Positions 42,243 through 50,867 of a DNA stretch of 64,000 nucleotides are shown here, in pieces (positions within the stretch are counted from its first letter, which is position 1; each line of letters begins with the position of its first letter). A program made the position numbers and the translations under genes. Source of the stretch: JAGREO01 sp020446285 (lineage in GTDB: Bacteria > Pseudomonadota > Alphaproteobacteria > Geminicoccales > Geminicoccaceae); the NCBI GenBank assembly GCA_041398005.1, contig JAWKVP010000004.1:321970-385969 (forward strand). The letters are read 5' to 3'. The notes beneath the pieces are model-generated. The model ran no database searches. It was not told the DNA's origin and saw nothing but the letters and a program-made list of their open reading frames with translations.

Positions 42243-42280
42243 CGGGCCGGATGCACCATGCGGGCATCCGGCCCGTTTTC
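42243..42280 (+). terminator. intrinsic terminator after the binding-protein gene
   Basis: A perfect 12-bp stem CGGGCCGGATGC (42243-42254) with GCATCCGGCCCG (42264-42275), loop ACCATGCGG, followed by TTTTCC. It lies 43 bp after the stop of the polyamine-type binding protein. Confidence 0.9.
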
Positions 42281-42304
42281 CTTGCTGCTTGCAGGCGGAC
42301 TGCA

Positions 42305-43369
42305 TCAAAGGCGTTCAACGGCCTGTATACAGGCGCGCATGTAGCCCAAGGCAAAAGCCATGCCGGCATGCCAGGGTGCGCTACAGTCGAGTGCGGGCGT
42401 GTGATCCGGTATGAGAACGCCGTCGTAACCGCCATCATGCAGCAGGCGCATCATGCGGACCATGTCGATATCGCCCTCGTCGACGAATACTTCGCGATAA
42501 CAGGGAACGCGGCCCTTGACGTTGCGGAAGTGGATATAGCCGATACGGTCCTCCGCGAGCCATTTGCGCGCAACTTCATAGACATCAGCGGATGCCATTT
42601 CCTGAATCGAGCCAAGGCACAGCTCGATCCGGTTGGCTGGCGACGGATCGAGAGCAATGAGGCGTTCATAGGCCGCGGGACTGTTGATGCCACGCGCCGC
42701 CAGACGCAGGTTTTCGAGCGGCGGGTCGTCCGGGTGACAGGCCAGTGCGACACCTTCTTCCTCGGCGACCGGCAGCATGTCGGCGAGAAAACGCTCGATC
42801 CGCTGCCAGAGTTCATCGGCGGAAATCGCCGGGACATTGCCCGGCGGCGCATTGCGGTCATAGGTCATGTTCCAGACCATGCCGTTGGGGATGGGTCGGT
42901 CAGGGTCGAACTCGCCGATATCCAGCCCGACCGACTGCGCACCGGCGCGGGCATAGGGGCCGCGTGTCCAGCCCCATACACCGGCTATCGAGAAATTGTA
43001 GCCCATGACCGGAATGCCGGCCTTGCCGATGCGGCGGATCAGCTGCTTGAGATCCTCGATCTGCGATGCCCGCTTCGGCCCGTCGAGGAGCACATCGTAC
43101 CAATGTGCCGGGTTGAAATTCTCGAGCGCCGCTATCTCGAGCCCGTGCTTGCGGGCAAGAACGACCAGACCGTCGAGTTCGTCCTGGCTCCAGAGCGGAT
43201 CGCCCTCGCAGCTGCCCCAGCCGCCATCGTCACCGGACGAGATCGCCAGATCCCGATTGGCAAAATAGTTGGTGAGATGCGCCACGATGTGCGTGCACCC
43301 ACATTGCCGGGCAAAACGCATCGTCGCGTCATCGAGACTTTGCCGGTAGAGACCCAGACCGAGTTTCAT
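42305..43369 (-). CDS. uxuA: mannonate dehydratase
   Basis: Dehydrates D-mannonate to 2-keto-3-deoxygluconate in hexuronate catabolism. It has 354 residues beginning MKLGLGLYRQSLDDATMRFA. Sequence marks of UxuA are CGCTHIVAHL, ENFNPAHWYDVLLDG, GIPVMGYNFSIAGVWGW, LACHPDDPPLENLR and LIPDHTPALDCSAPWHAGMAFALGYMRACIQA at the end. No uxuB, kduI or regulator is beside it. It is convergent with the binding-protein gene; the mod operon follows upstream on the same strand, 15 bp away, but is probably a separate unit reading into it. Confidence 0.93.
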   Translation of the reverse strand: MKLGLGLYRQSLDDATMRFARQCGCTHIVAHLTNYFANRDLAISSGDDGGWGSCEGDPLWSQDELDGLVVLARKHGLEIAALENFNPAHWYDVLLDGPKRASQIEDLKQLIRRIGKAGIPVMGYNFSIAGVWGWTRGPYARAGAQSVGLDIGEFDPDRPIPNGMVWNMTYDRNAPPGNVPAISADELWQRIERFLADMLPVAEEEGVALACHPDDPPLENLRLAARGINSPAAYERLIALDPSPANRIELCLGSIQEMASADVYEVARKWLAEDRIGYIHFRNVKGRVPCYREVFVDEGDIDMVRMMRLLHDGGYDGVLIPDHTPALDCSAPWHAGMAFALGYMRACIQAVERL

Positions 43370-43384
43370 GCCATACTCCCCGGT

Positions 43385-44497
43385 TTACGGCATGCTATTG
43401 GCGCGACAGGCAGATCCGCCGCCAATATCCGACACGGCGACAGAGACGGTCTTGATGATGGCGTGAGCCGTCATGCCCGGCTCCAACCCCATCCCGGTTG
43501 CCGACCTCCGGGTGATCCGCGCCAACACACGTCCCGCGGCGGTGTCGAGCGCAACGATGGCGCCGGGGCCATCGCCCGAGTGAACATCATGGATGAGGCC
43601 CGGAAGGATATTGAGCGCCGACAACCCCTCCGGCCGCTCGCGCGACAATATCACGTCATGCGCCGCAATGCGAACGCGCAACGTACTGCCCGGCGCCGCG
43701 GCAACACGCGGGAGAAACAGGAGCATACCACCCGCATCAAGTTCAGTCAGACCATCGTCATGGTGCCGCGCCACCAGCGCCGTCAGCACCGCGCCCGCCT
43801 CTCGTGCACCGGCGGGCAGGACGGAGGGATCGCCCAGGACTTCCGCTGCCGGCCCCTGCGCCACGACGCGGCCTGCCTCCAGCGCCACGACCGTTGTGGC
43901 AAGCCGTGCGACCTCCGAGGCGGAGTGGCTGACATAGAGGACCGGCACATTGACCTCGTCCCGCAGCCGCTCGAAATAAGGCAGGATCTCGGCCTTGCGT
44001 GCTTCATCCAGAGCCGCGAGCGGCTCGTCGGCCAGGATCAGACGTGGGGCGGAGAGAAGCGCCCGACCGATGGCGACGCGCTGCTTCTCTCCGCCCGAAA
44101 GTGTGCCCGGTCGACGGTTGAGTAGATGGCCGATGCCCAACAGATCCATGATACGGCCCATGTTCTCGCGCGGGGCGTCCTTCGGTGCGAACCAGGCACC
44201 ATAGTTCAGGTTCTGCCTGACAGTGAGATGCGGAAAGAGCCTCCCCTCCTGAAAAATGTAACCCAGCCGGCGGCGGTGGGGTCTGAGGCGGACGCCCTGC
44301 GCTGTATCGAGGAGCGTCCAGTCGCTCGAGGCGATGCGTCCCGACTTCGGCATCAGAAGCCCCGCCACGGCATTGACGATGGTTGTTTTTCCCGACCCCG
44401 AGCGACCAAATAGCACCGTTACACCGGGCGGCGCGCGGAATGCCGCATCGAGCGTGAACTGTTCGAAGGCGTGGCGAACGGCGATCTCCAGCATCAT
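43385..44497 (-). CDS. modC: molybdate ABC transporter ATP-binding protein ModC
   Basis: The ATPase of the molybdate importer, 370 residues starting MMLEIAVRHAFEQF. The ABC domain has Walker A GRSGSGKTT (residues ~31-39), FQEGRLFPHLTV (Q-loop), LSGGEKQRVAIGRALL (signature) and LILADEPLAALDEARK (Walker B). The C-terminal part (~residues 290-365) is a Mop/TOBE-like domain that binds oxyanions (LRVRIAAHDVILSRERPEGLSALNILPG). Two adjacent Met codons exist; the first overlaps the modB stop as ATGA (44494-44497). Confidence 0.97.
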   Translation of the reverse strand: MMLEIAVRHAFEQFTLDAAFRAPPGVTVLFGRSGSGKTTIVNAVAGLLMPKSGRIASSDWTLLDTAQGVRLRPHRRRLGYIFQEGRLFPHLTVRQNLNYGAWFAPKDAPRENMGRIMDLLGIGHLLNRRPGTLSGGEKQRVAIGRALLSAPRLILADEPLAALDEARKAEILPYFERLRDEVNVPVLYVSHSASEVARLATTVVALEAGRVVAQGPAAEVLGDPSVLPAGAREAGAVLTALVARHHDDGLTELDAGGMLLFLPRVAAAPGSTLRVRIAAHDVILSRERPEGLSALNILPGLIHDVHSGDGPGAIVALDTAAGRVLARITRRSATGMGLEPGMTAHAIIKTVSVAVSDIGGGSACRANSMP

Positions 44498-45189
44498 GCG
44501 CCCCCAACGCGTGCGGCCACGCGGCGTCCGATCATCTCCGACAGGAGAAGCGCGCCCATGGCAACGAAAACAGAAACGATCACGAGTTTCATTGCCGCCG
44601 CTTCACCCCCTGGCACTTGCAGGAATGCGTAGATTGCCGAAGGAATGGTGCGGGTCTGTCCAGGGATGTTGGAAACGAAAGTAATCGTTGCGCCAAACTC
44701 GCCCATCGCCTTGGCGAAGGCAAGGATCGCGCCGGCGATGATCCCCGGCAGAGCCATGGGCAAGGTCACGGTAAGGAAGACCCAAGGCGGCGATGCACCG
44801 AGCGTGGCGCTTGCCTGCTCGAGTTTCGGATCGATCGCTTCAATCGACAGCCGGATAGCACGAACCATCAACGGAAAGGCCATGACCCCTGCCGCCAGCG
44901 CCGCCCCTGTCCAGCGAAAAGCGAAGACGATACCCCAGTCGGAAAGGATGCTGCCAACAGGACCGCGCGTTCCGAGGGTCAGCAGAAGGAGGTAGCCCGT
45001 CACTACGGGCGGCAGGATCAGTGGCAGGTGGACGAGCCCGTTCAGCAGCTGCTTGCCGGGAAAGCTCCAGCGTGCCAACGCGTATGCTGTGAAGATGCCC
45101 GGTGGCAGACTGATCAGTACCGCCCAGAAAGAAACCCGGAGGGAGAGGGCGACAGCCCTCCACTCCTCTGGACCAAGCCAATCAGTCAT
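44494..45189 (-). CDS. modB: molybdate ABC transporter permease ModB
   Basis: The membrane subunit of the molybdate importer, 231 residues with five or six membrane segments. It starts MTDWLGPEEWRAVALSLRVS; the EAA-type cytoplasmic loop is LEQASATLGASPPWVFLTVTLPMALPGI followed by AFAKAMGEFGATITF, characteristic of ModB/CysT-type permeases. It is three bases downstream of modA and overlaps modC by ATGA, so the three subunits are translated together. Confidence 0.97.
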   Translation of the reverse strand: MTDWLGPEEWRAVALSLRVSFWAVLISLPPGIFTAYALARWSFPGKQLLNGLVHLPLILPPVVTGYLLLLTLGTRGPVGSILSDWGIVFAFRWTGAALAAGVMAFPLMVRAIRLSIEAIDPKLEQASATLGASPPWVFLTVTLPMALPGIIAGAILAFAKAMGEFGATITFVSNIPGQTRTIPSAIYAFLQVPGGEAAAMKLVIVSVFVAMGALLLSEMIGRRVAARVGGA

Positions 45190-45192
45190 GTG

Positions 45193-45966
45193 TTATTCGG
45201 CAACAACCACAAAGCCCTGCCGCTCGAAGGCCGCTCGCGCTTCTGGACCGCGCAGGTAATCAAGGAATTCGGTCTCCGCAGGGAAGTCCCGATTTGCAAG
45301 ATCTGCCGCCGGATAGACGATGGGCGGGTGACTGTCTGCCGGGAAGGTCCCGACGACGGTCACGTTGTCTTCAGCTGCAGCGTCGGTCGCGTAAACGATG
45401 CCGAACGGCGCTTCGCCCGTCGCGACAAAGGCCAATGCGGCACGCACATTGTCGGCTTGCGCCACCTGATCCTCGACTGACGTCCAGATACCGAGGCTTT
45501 CGAGCGATGCCTTTCCGTAAATGCCCGCTGGCACGGAATCGACCAGAGCCATGGCAAGGTGTCCGTCACCCAGCATTCCCGCAAGGTCCATCCCTGGCCC
45601 GATCCCGACCGGTGCGGCATTGGTTCCACTGGCGATCAGAACGATGGAATTGTTCAACAGATCGAACCGCGTGCCTTCTTCGACCAACCCGTCTGCCTCG
45701 AGGGTATCCATCCAGCCCTGATTGGCTGAAATGAAGATATCGGCAGGAGCACCCTGCTGGATCTGCCGCGCAAGTGCCGACGATCCCGCCAGCGACACCA
45801 CAAGATCATGGCCCGTGATCGTCTCGAAGTTCGCTTCCATTTCAGCAAGAGCGTTGGTCATGCTGGCGGCAGCAAAGACATTGATCTCATCGGCATATGA
45901 CACCATCGGAAGCGCGGTAGCGAAGGTCAGGATGGCGGCTGTTTTGGTACGGAATGAACGATACAT
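45193..45966 (-). CDS. modA: molybdate ABC transporter substrate-binding protein ModA
   Basis: A periplasmic molybdate/tungstate-binding protein. The ATG at 45966 gives 257 residues with a Sec signal peptide (MYRSFRTKTAAILTFATALPMVSYADE). Ligand-binding motifs are INVFAAASMTNALAEME, VVSLAGSSALARQIQQGAPADIFISAN and FGIVYATDAAAE. A longer version of the frame reaches 46053 but would overlap the modE end and has no better start. It is the second gene of the modE-modA-modB-modC operon. Confidence 0.96.
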   Translation of the reverse strand: MYRSFRTKTAAILTFATALPMVSYADEINVFAAASMTNALAEMEANFETITGHDLVVSLAGSSALARQIQQGAPADIFISANQGWMDTLEADGLVEEGTRFDLLNNSIVLIASGTNAAPVGIGPGMDLAGMLGDGHLAMALVDSVPAGIYGKASLESLGIWTSVEDQVAQADNVRAALAFVATGEAPFGIVYATDAAAEDNVTVVGTFPADSHPPIVYPAADLANRDFPAETEFLDYLRGPEARAAFERQGFVVVAE

Positions 45967-46033
45967 GGAGAGATTTCCTACTTTTGATATGGTTTGGCAA
46001 ACATTTCGCAAGCGATCCCTCATCGGGCAAGCG

Positions 46034-46417
46034 TTATTTTTCTTCGGAAACATCCCTTAGCATTGACTGTAGCTTGCCAAGCCGCGCGGCACCGGCCTCA
46101 GCCATGATATCTTCAAGTTTTCGATAGTTCGCCAGAACCTCTGCCCCAGCTTCGGTCAGTCTGGCGCCCCCACCCTTGGCGCCCCCGCGAGTCGCGTCGA
46201 TCAACGGGTTGCGAAATGCTGCGTTCATCTCTTCAACCAACATCCACGCACGTTTGTAACTCATGGACATCGCACGTCCTGCTGCAGAAATCGATCCAGT
46301 TTCCCGGATCAATTCCAGCAGATCGGCCTTGCCCGGCCCGAGCATGGCATCTTCGCCAAACAAGATGCGGATCCGCAGGCATGGACTGGCAGTGGACTTG
46401 GCAGAAGGCTCGGTCAT
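46034..46417 (-). CDS. ModE-like molybdate-operon regulator, DNA-binding domain only
   Basis: A 127-residue LysR-type winged-helix protein: KADLLELIRETGSISAAGRAMSMSYKRAWMLVEEMNAAF followed by GGAKGGGARLTEAGAEVLANYRKLED. This is the N-terminal domain of ModE. The molybdate-binding Mop domains found in full-length ModE are absent, as is common in alphaproteobacterial versions, so metal sensing must occur otherwise or it acts as a constitutive regulator. It stands 67 bp upstream of modA on the same strand and is probably the first gene of the operon. Confidence 0.9.
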   Translation of the reverse strand: MTEPSAKSTASPCLRIRILFGEDAMLGPGKADLLELIRETGSISAAGRAMSMSYKRAWMLVEEMNAAFRNPLIDATRGGAKGGGARLTEAGAEVLANYRKLEDIMAEAGAARLGKLQSMLRDVSEEK

Positions 46418-46526
46418 GGTTCCAGGTATGTCAAATCAGGGATACTGCTAGCCCATCCTGTGAATGTGAGGATGGGAAATGGGCTGGCGGATATAACCTG
46501 AAAGTCTGAATTACCGCAAGAAACGG

Positions 46527-46670
46527 GTGTTGAAGCCGATCTCGAACGCCTGCCGGACCGACGATAACGTTTTGCCTTTCGAGTTGCCAGCGGTTTGCCA
46601 CAAGAAGGTTCGTGCCGCTTTCGATGGTGGACGGATCAGTTCGGATGGTGGCATGCTGATCCGTAAGTAT
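46527..46670 (+). mobile_element. relic of an IS1380-family transposase (N-terminal fragment)
   Basis: The plus-strand frame from 46527 reads VLPFELPAVCHKKVRAAFD then GGRISSDGGMLI, the conserved N-terminal motif of IS1380-family transposases. Similarity stops about 46660, after which the frame runs into the complement of the zincin gene. The catalytic DDE part is missing, so it is a dead fragment. It lies between the modE 5' end and the end of the ribosomal gene run. Confidence 0.75.
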
Positions 46671-46691
46671 GCTTATAATCTCAAAGAGGAC

Positions 46692-47090
46692 TCAGCCGAG
46701 GCGCCCTTCCATACGTCCGACCTGATCCTCGTCCATGCCGAGATGGTGACCGATCTCGTGGGTAAGGACGTCAAAGACGACATGTTCGAGCGGACAGGCG
46801 CGCTCGCACCATTCGAACAGGATGGGCATCCGGTAGAGAAAGATCATCTCCGGTTCGACCGGTGCCAGCATGGCGTGACGTTCACCGATGGGTGTGGCCC
46901 GGTAGAGACCCGTGAGCTCCAGCGCGTCAGTGATACCCATTTCGTCGAGCACATGGTCATCGGGCCAGTCCACCACCGTGACCGGCACGTCACCGACGAG
47001 GTCGCGGATCTCGCCCGGCAGGGAGGCCAGAATCGCCTGACCCATGGCGGCGATCTGGTCAATGGTCGGTGGCAACATGCCGCTCTTCAT
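46692..47090 (-). CDS. metallopeptidase family protein (minimal zincin)
   Basis: A 132-residue protein of the small zincin family (formerly DUF1025). The zinc motif is HEIGHHLGMDED (His111, Glu112, His115), preceded by VVFDVLT. The rest (VPVTVVDWPDDHVLDEMGI, LTGLYRATPIGERH, EPEMIFLYRMPILFEWCER) is typical of the family, whose substrates are unknown. The start overlaps the stop of the pseudouridine synthase gene as ATGA. It is the last gene of the long minus-strand run, next to the IS1380 relic. Confidence 0.88.
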   Translation of the reverse strand: MKSGMLPPTIDQIAAMGQAILASLPGEIRDLVGDVPVTVVDWPDDHVLDEMGITDALELTGLYRATPIGERHAMLAPVEPEMIFLYRMPILFEWCERACPLEHVVFDVLTHEIGHHLGMDEDQVGRMEGRLG

Positions 47091-48055
47091 GCCTCACCGT
47101 CCCAATCGGCGATACGCGAGAAGGGCAACGTCTCGGCGGAAAGACCGAGCCAGGCGAGGCCCTTGCGGAAATGACCGGGAGGGTCGGCCGTGATCGAAAT
47201 CGGAGGACGGCCGATACGCGGCAGCTGTATTTCGCGCGCATGCAGCATCAGTCCCGAAGGTGCGGTCGTCGGCGACTCGGCGCCATATTTGAAATCCCCG
47301 AGAATGGGCGTGCCGACGGCCTGCATGTGCGCGCGAAGCTGGTGGGTCCGGCCTGTGAGCGGCATGAGCCCGACCCAGGAACCGACCTTTCCCGAGCGGG
47401 CGATGACCCGAAAATCGGTTCTTGCACGACGCGCGTCGACGGCCTCGGAGCTCATCCGCTCGCGCCCGGGCGGTCCGGACTTGCCGAGACGAAGGTCGAT
47501 CAACCCCTCATTGCGTTCAGGCTTCCCGAGTACGATCGCCCAGTAGAGCTTCCGCACCTCATGCCCCTGAAAGGCATGCATCAGCTCGCGGGCAACGGCC
47601 GCATTGCGAGCAAGTACGAGGACACCGCTCGTATCACGATCGAGACGGTGGACAAGACGCGGTCGTTCGCCCTTTTCCGCGAGTCCACCGAGCATCCCGT
47701 CGACATGACGGACGGTTTTCGAGCCGCCCTGCACGGCAAGGCCGGCAGGCTTGTCCAGTACGATCACATCCTCGTCTTCATGGATGACGAGCGAACGGAT
47801 GAACATGCGGTCGCGCTCATCGGCAACCGGCCTGTCGCGCACGGGCGCAACCGCCAGCGGAGGAATGCGTACACTCTGCCCCTCGCTGACCCGGTCCCCC
47901 GCCTTCACCCGCTTGCCGTCAAGGCGAAACTGGCCCGTGCGCATGAGTTTCTGCAACTGGACATGATTCAGACCGGGGAATCGCTTCTTCACCCAGCGAT
48001 CGAAACGCTGATCGCCCTCACCCCGCGCAATCTCCACGGTCTGCACGCCACTCAT
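47087..48055 (-). CDS. RluA-family 23S rRNA pseudouridine synthase (RluC-like)
   Basis: Isomerises uridines in rRNA, probably the RluC sites of 23S rRNA. It has 322 residues. An N-terminal S4 RNA-binding domain (about residues 15-65: RFDRWVKKRFPGLNHVQLQKLM) is followed by the catalytic domain with VLDKPAGLAVQGG and the active-site HRLDRDTSG with Asp139, and by LTGRTHQLRAHM. Both ends overlap neighbours by ATGA: rarA upstream, zincin downstream. This ties it into the ribosomal operon tail, fitting a role in rRNA maturation. Confidence 0.94.
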   Translation of the reverse strand: MSGVQTVEIARGEGDQRFDRWVKKRFPGLNHVQLQKLMRTGQFRLDGKRVKAGDRVSEGQSVRIPPLAVAPVRDRPVADERDRMFIRSLVIHEDEDVIVLDKPAGLAVQGGSKTVRHVDGMLGGLAEKGERPRLVHRLDRDTSGVLVLARNAAVARELMHAFQGHEVRKLYWAIVLGKPERNEGLIDLRLGKSGPPGRERMSSEAVDARRARTDFRVIARSGKVGSWVGLMPLTGRTHQLRAHMQAVGTPILGDFKYGAESPTTAPSGLMLHAREIQLPRIGRPPISITADPPGHFRKGLAWLGLSAETLPFSRIADWDGEA

Positions 48056-49395
48056 GACGATTTTCTCGCCCGAAGTTCGCCGAGTTCTTCCAGACGCTCC
48101 CTGAGAGACGCTTCGAATCCTTCCTCGGTCGGCAGATAGTAACGTTCGCGTTTCATGTCGTTCGGGAAATAGTTCTGACCGGAAAACCGGTCAGGCTCGT
48201 CATGATCGTAGCGATAGCCCTTGCCGTAGCCGATCTCCTTCATGAGCCTCGTTGGTGCATTGAGGATATGGTCGGGCGGCATGAGCGAGCCGTTTTCCTT
48301 CGCGGAGGCCATGGCGTGCTTCATGGCCATATAGACCGCGTTCGACTTGGGAGCGAGGGCGAGTTCGACGACACATTGACCAAGCATCAGTTCTCCCTCC
48401 GGCGATCCGAGCCGCTCATATGCCTCCACAGCGTCGAGAGCACGACCCACGGCATCCGGGTCGGCAAGACCGATATCCTCGCTTGCCATGCGCACGAGCC
48501 GCCGGCCGATGAAGCGCGGATCCTCCCCGCCCTGCAACATGCGGCAAAACCAGTAGAGAGCCGCATCGGGATCGCTGCCGCGAATGGATTTGTGCAGGGC
48601 TGACACAAGATTGTAATGCGCTTCATATTGCCGATCGTAGACCGGCATCCGCCGCTGCAGGACGGCCGCAAGCGCCATACTGTCGAGCACCGGTTCTGCC
48701 GGCAGGTCGAGAATGCTCTCCAGCATGTTGAACAGATAGCGCCCGTCACCATCGGCAAGTTCGGCAAGACGTGCCCGGGCTTCCGGATCGACAGGCAGTC
48801 GACAGTCGAGCGTTTCCTCGGCACGCAGGATCAACGCCTCGAGCGCCCGTGTCGACAGGCGATCCATCACGACCACATGACAGCGGGATATCAGCGCCGG
48901 ATTGAGTGCGAAGGAGGGATTTTCCGTCGTCGCGCCGACCAGTGTGACCGTACCGTCCTCGACCTCGTGCAGGAGACCATCCTGTTGCGCCTTGTTGTAA
49001 CGGTGGATTTCATCGATGAACAGGATCGGCCGGCCGCCGCGCGCGCGCATCTTGCGTGCATCCTGAAAGGCCTTGCGCAGGTCGGCGACCCCCGAAAGAA
49101 CGGCCGAGAGAGGAATGAGGAATTCGCCGACCTCATGTGCGAGCAGCCGTGCAAGCGTTGTCTTGCCGCAGCCGGGCGGCCCCCAGAGGATGATCGAGGA
49201 GAGGCGCCCGCGCTCCAGCATGCGCTGCAGCGGCCCGCCGCCTTCGAGGATCTTCTCCTGCCCGACGAGCTCGGCAAGTCTTGACGGACGAAGGCGTTCC
49301 GCAAGCGGCACCGCCTCTCCCGTTTCCGCACGCCGGTCATGTTGTTGACGACCCTGTCCCGGCCCGTCAGGCCCGTTGCCGAAGAGATCGTTCAT
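48052..49395 (-). CDS. rarA: replication-associated recombination protein A (RarA/MgsA)
   Basis: An AAA+ ATPase related to clamp loaders that works at stalled replication forks. It has 447 residues. The N-terminal MNDLFGNG resembles clamp-interaction peptides. Walker A is GPPGCGKTT (72-80), Walker B ILFIDEIHR, sensor 1 VGATTENPSF and the arginine-finger region LISRCHVV. The tetramerisation domain includes HKSIRGSDPDAALYW and RRLVRMASEDIGLADP. The start overlaps the Deg protease stop as TGATG, and the stop overlaps the next start as ATGA. Confidence 0.97.
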   Translation of the reverse strand: MNDLFGNGPDGPGQGRQQHDRRAETGEAVPLAERLRPSRLAELVGQEKILEGGGPLQRMLERGRLSSIILWGPPGCGKTTLARLLAHEVGEFLIPLSAVLSGVADLRKAFQDARKMRARGGRPILFIDEIHRYNKAQQDGLLHEVEDGTVTLVGATTENPSFALNPALISRCHVVVMDRLSTRALEALILRAEETLDCRLPVDPEARARLAELADGDGRYLFNMLESILDLPAEPVLDSMALAAVLQRRMPVYDRQYEAHYNLVSALHKSIRGSDPDAALYWFCRMLQGGEDPRFIGRRLVRMASEDIGLADPDAVGRALDAVEAYERLGSPEGELMLGQCVVELALAPKSNAVYMAMKHAMASAKENGSLMPPDHILNAPTRLMKEIGYGKGYRYDHDEPDRFSGQNYFPNDMKRERYYLPTEEGFEASLRERLEELGELRARKSS

Positions 49396-50867
49396 CAGCC
49401 CACCGTCAGTACATGGATACGGCCATCACGGCGAACGGAGATCTCCCAGCGCCGCCGTTCCCGCCCGATCAGCCCGAGCAGGCCATCAACCGTCTTCACC
49501 TCTTCGCCGTCGATCGCCACGATGACATCCCCCGTTCGCAGCCGAAGGCGCGACGCGAAGCCGCGGCGGGCAAGCCGGACGACGACGACACCTGTCTCGA
49601 ACATGTCGAGACCGAGTTCCTCATTGAACGCCGGCGACATGTTCGCAACTTCGAGCCCGTCGAACGGATGCCGGCCTTCGAGCACGGTCCGCGCCGGCTC
49701 CGGCGTATGTGGCGGGGCTTCGACCCGAAGTGAAAGGATCTCCGCCTGCCCGTCATGCCAGCGAAGGAGTTTTACCTGTTCGCCGATCGGCTGCAAGGCG
49801 AGCCGGAGATTGAGGCCCGGTTCATCGAAGATCTCTACACCATCGACCTCCAGGATCACATCACCCTTGACGAGGCCGGCACGCTCCGCGGCTCCACCGT
49901 CATAGACGCGATTGACAACCACACCAGCGGGCCGGCGCATATCGAGAGCCGCGGCGAGACCGGTATCCACTGCCTGAATGTCAGCAGCGAGCCATGGCCG
50001 GCGGACGGTTCCTTCGGCATCGATGGAAAGCATCTGCGCCCGCACGAGATTGGCCGGAATGGCGAAGCCGATCCCGATCGAACCGCCACCACCACGGGTA
50101 AAAATCGCCGTGTTGACGCCGATCAGTGTTCCATCAAGACCGATGAGCGCGCCACCCGAATTGCCGGGATTGATGGCTGCGTCCGTCTGGATGAACGACA
50201 CGTCGCGGCGCCCCGGCGATACGCGCGACTTCGCCGATACGATGCCGCTTGTCACCGTCTGGCCGATTCCGAACGGATTGCCGATAGCCAACACCAGATC
50301 GCCCACCTCGATCCGGTCACTGTCACCAAGCGGCACGACCGGCAGATCACCGACATCGCCCTGCAACATGATGAATGCGAGATCGGCACGCTCATCGTCG
50401 GCCAGCACTTCCGCACGAACCTCACGTCGATCATGGAGGATCACGGTAATTTCGTCGGCCCCCTCGATTACATGATGATTGGTCACGACAAGCCCGTCGG
50501 CTCGCACGACCACACCCGATCCCAGGGAATTCTGTTCCCGATGCCCCGGCTCGGAGGGTACTCCGAAATCCCGGAAGAAATGACGAAAGAAGGGATCGTC
50601 GGCGAACAGATCGCGCCGGACATCGACCTGCTTTCGCGTGGTAATGCTCACCACGGCCGGCGCGGCAGCGCGCACGACCGGCGCGAACGTCAGGTCGATC
50701 TCACTGCGGCTGGCCGGAACACGCCTGGCCGTCTCGTCGACCGTCGCCGCCGCGGTTTCACAGACCGGAACCGCAAGAACGGCAAAAAGGGCGAACGCCA
50801 TCAGTGACATTCGCCCCTTTCGGAAGCCGGTGCGTACCCGATGCCAATCAGGCCGCGATTTCGACAT
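49395..50867 (-). CDS. periplasmic Deg/HtrA-family serine protease
   Basis: A 490-residue DegP/DegQ-type protease-chaperone for misfolded envelope proteins. The chosen ATG (50867) gives a basic N-region and a signal peptide ending near ETAAA; an ATG at residue 20 is possible but would lose the basic residues. The trypsin domain has His132 in VTNHHVIEG, Asp162 in DERADLAF and Ser237 in NPGNSGGAL. Two PDZ domains follow (about residues 275-375 and 385-485; RAGLVKGDVILEVDG and LRLRTGDVIVAIDGEEV). It overlaps rplQ by 20 bases and the rarA start by one base. Confidence 0.95.
   Translation of the reverse strand: MSKSRPDWHRVRTGFRKGRMSLMAFALFAVLAVPVCETAAATVDETARRVPASRSEIDLTFAPVVRAAAPAVVSITTRKQVDVRRDLFADDPFFRHFFRDFGVPSEPGHREQNSLGSGVVVRADGLVVTNHHVIEGADEITVILHDRREVRAEVLADDERADLAFIMLQGDVGDLPVVPLGDSDRIEVGDLVLAIGNPFGIGQTVTSGIVSAKSRVSPGRRDVSFIQTDAAINPGNSGGALIGLDGTLIGVNTAIFTRGGGGSIGIGFAIPANLVRAQMLSIDAEGTVRRPWLAADIQAVDTGLAAALDMRRPAGVVVNRVYDGGAAERAGLVKGDVILEVDGVEIFDEPGLNLRLALQPIGEQVKLLRWHDGQAEILSLRVEAPPHTPEPARTVLEGRHPFDGLEVANMSPAFNEELGLDMFETGVVVVRLARRGFASRLRLRTGDVIVAIDGEEVKTVDGLLGLIGRERRRWEISVRRDGRIHVLTVG

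Noticed and set aside
42251..44125. Plus-strand frame opposite uxuA and modC
   Set aside because: Covers two well-identified minus-strand genes and has no family features of its own.
46440..46500. Possible ModE operator upstream of modE
   Set aside because: Short GATATAAC and hairpin-like sequence is present (CCCATCC/GGATGGG) but it does not fit the known ModE box well enough to claim.
46527..46691. Intact insertion sequence
   Set aside because: Only the N-terminal transposase motif is present, with no DDE region and no visible terminal inverted repeats.
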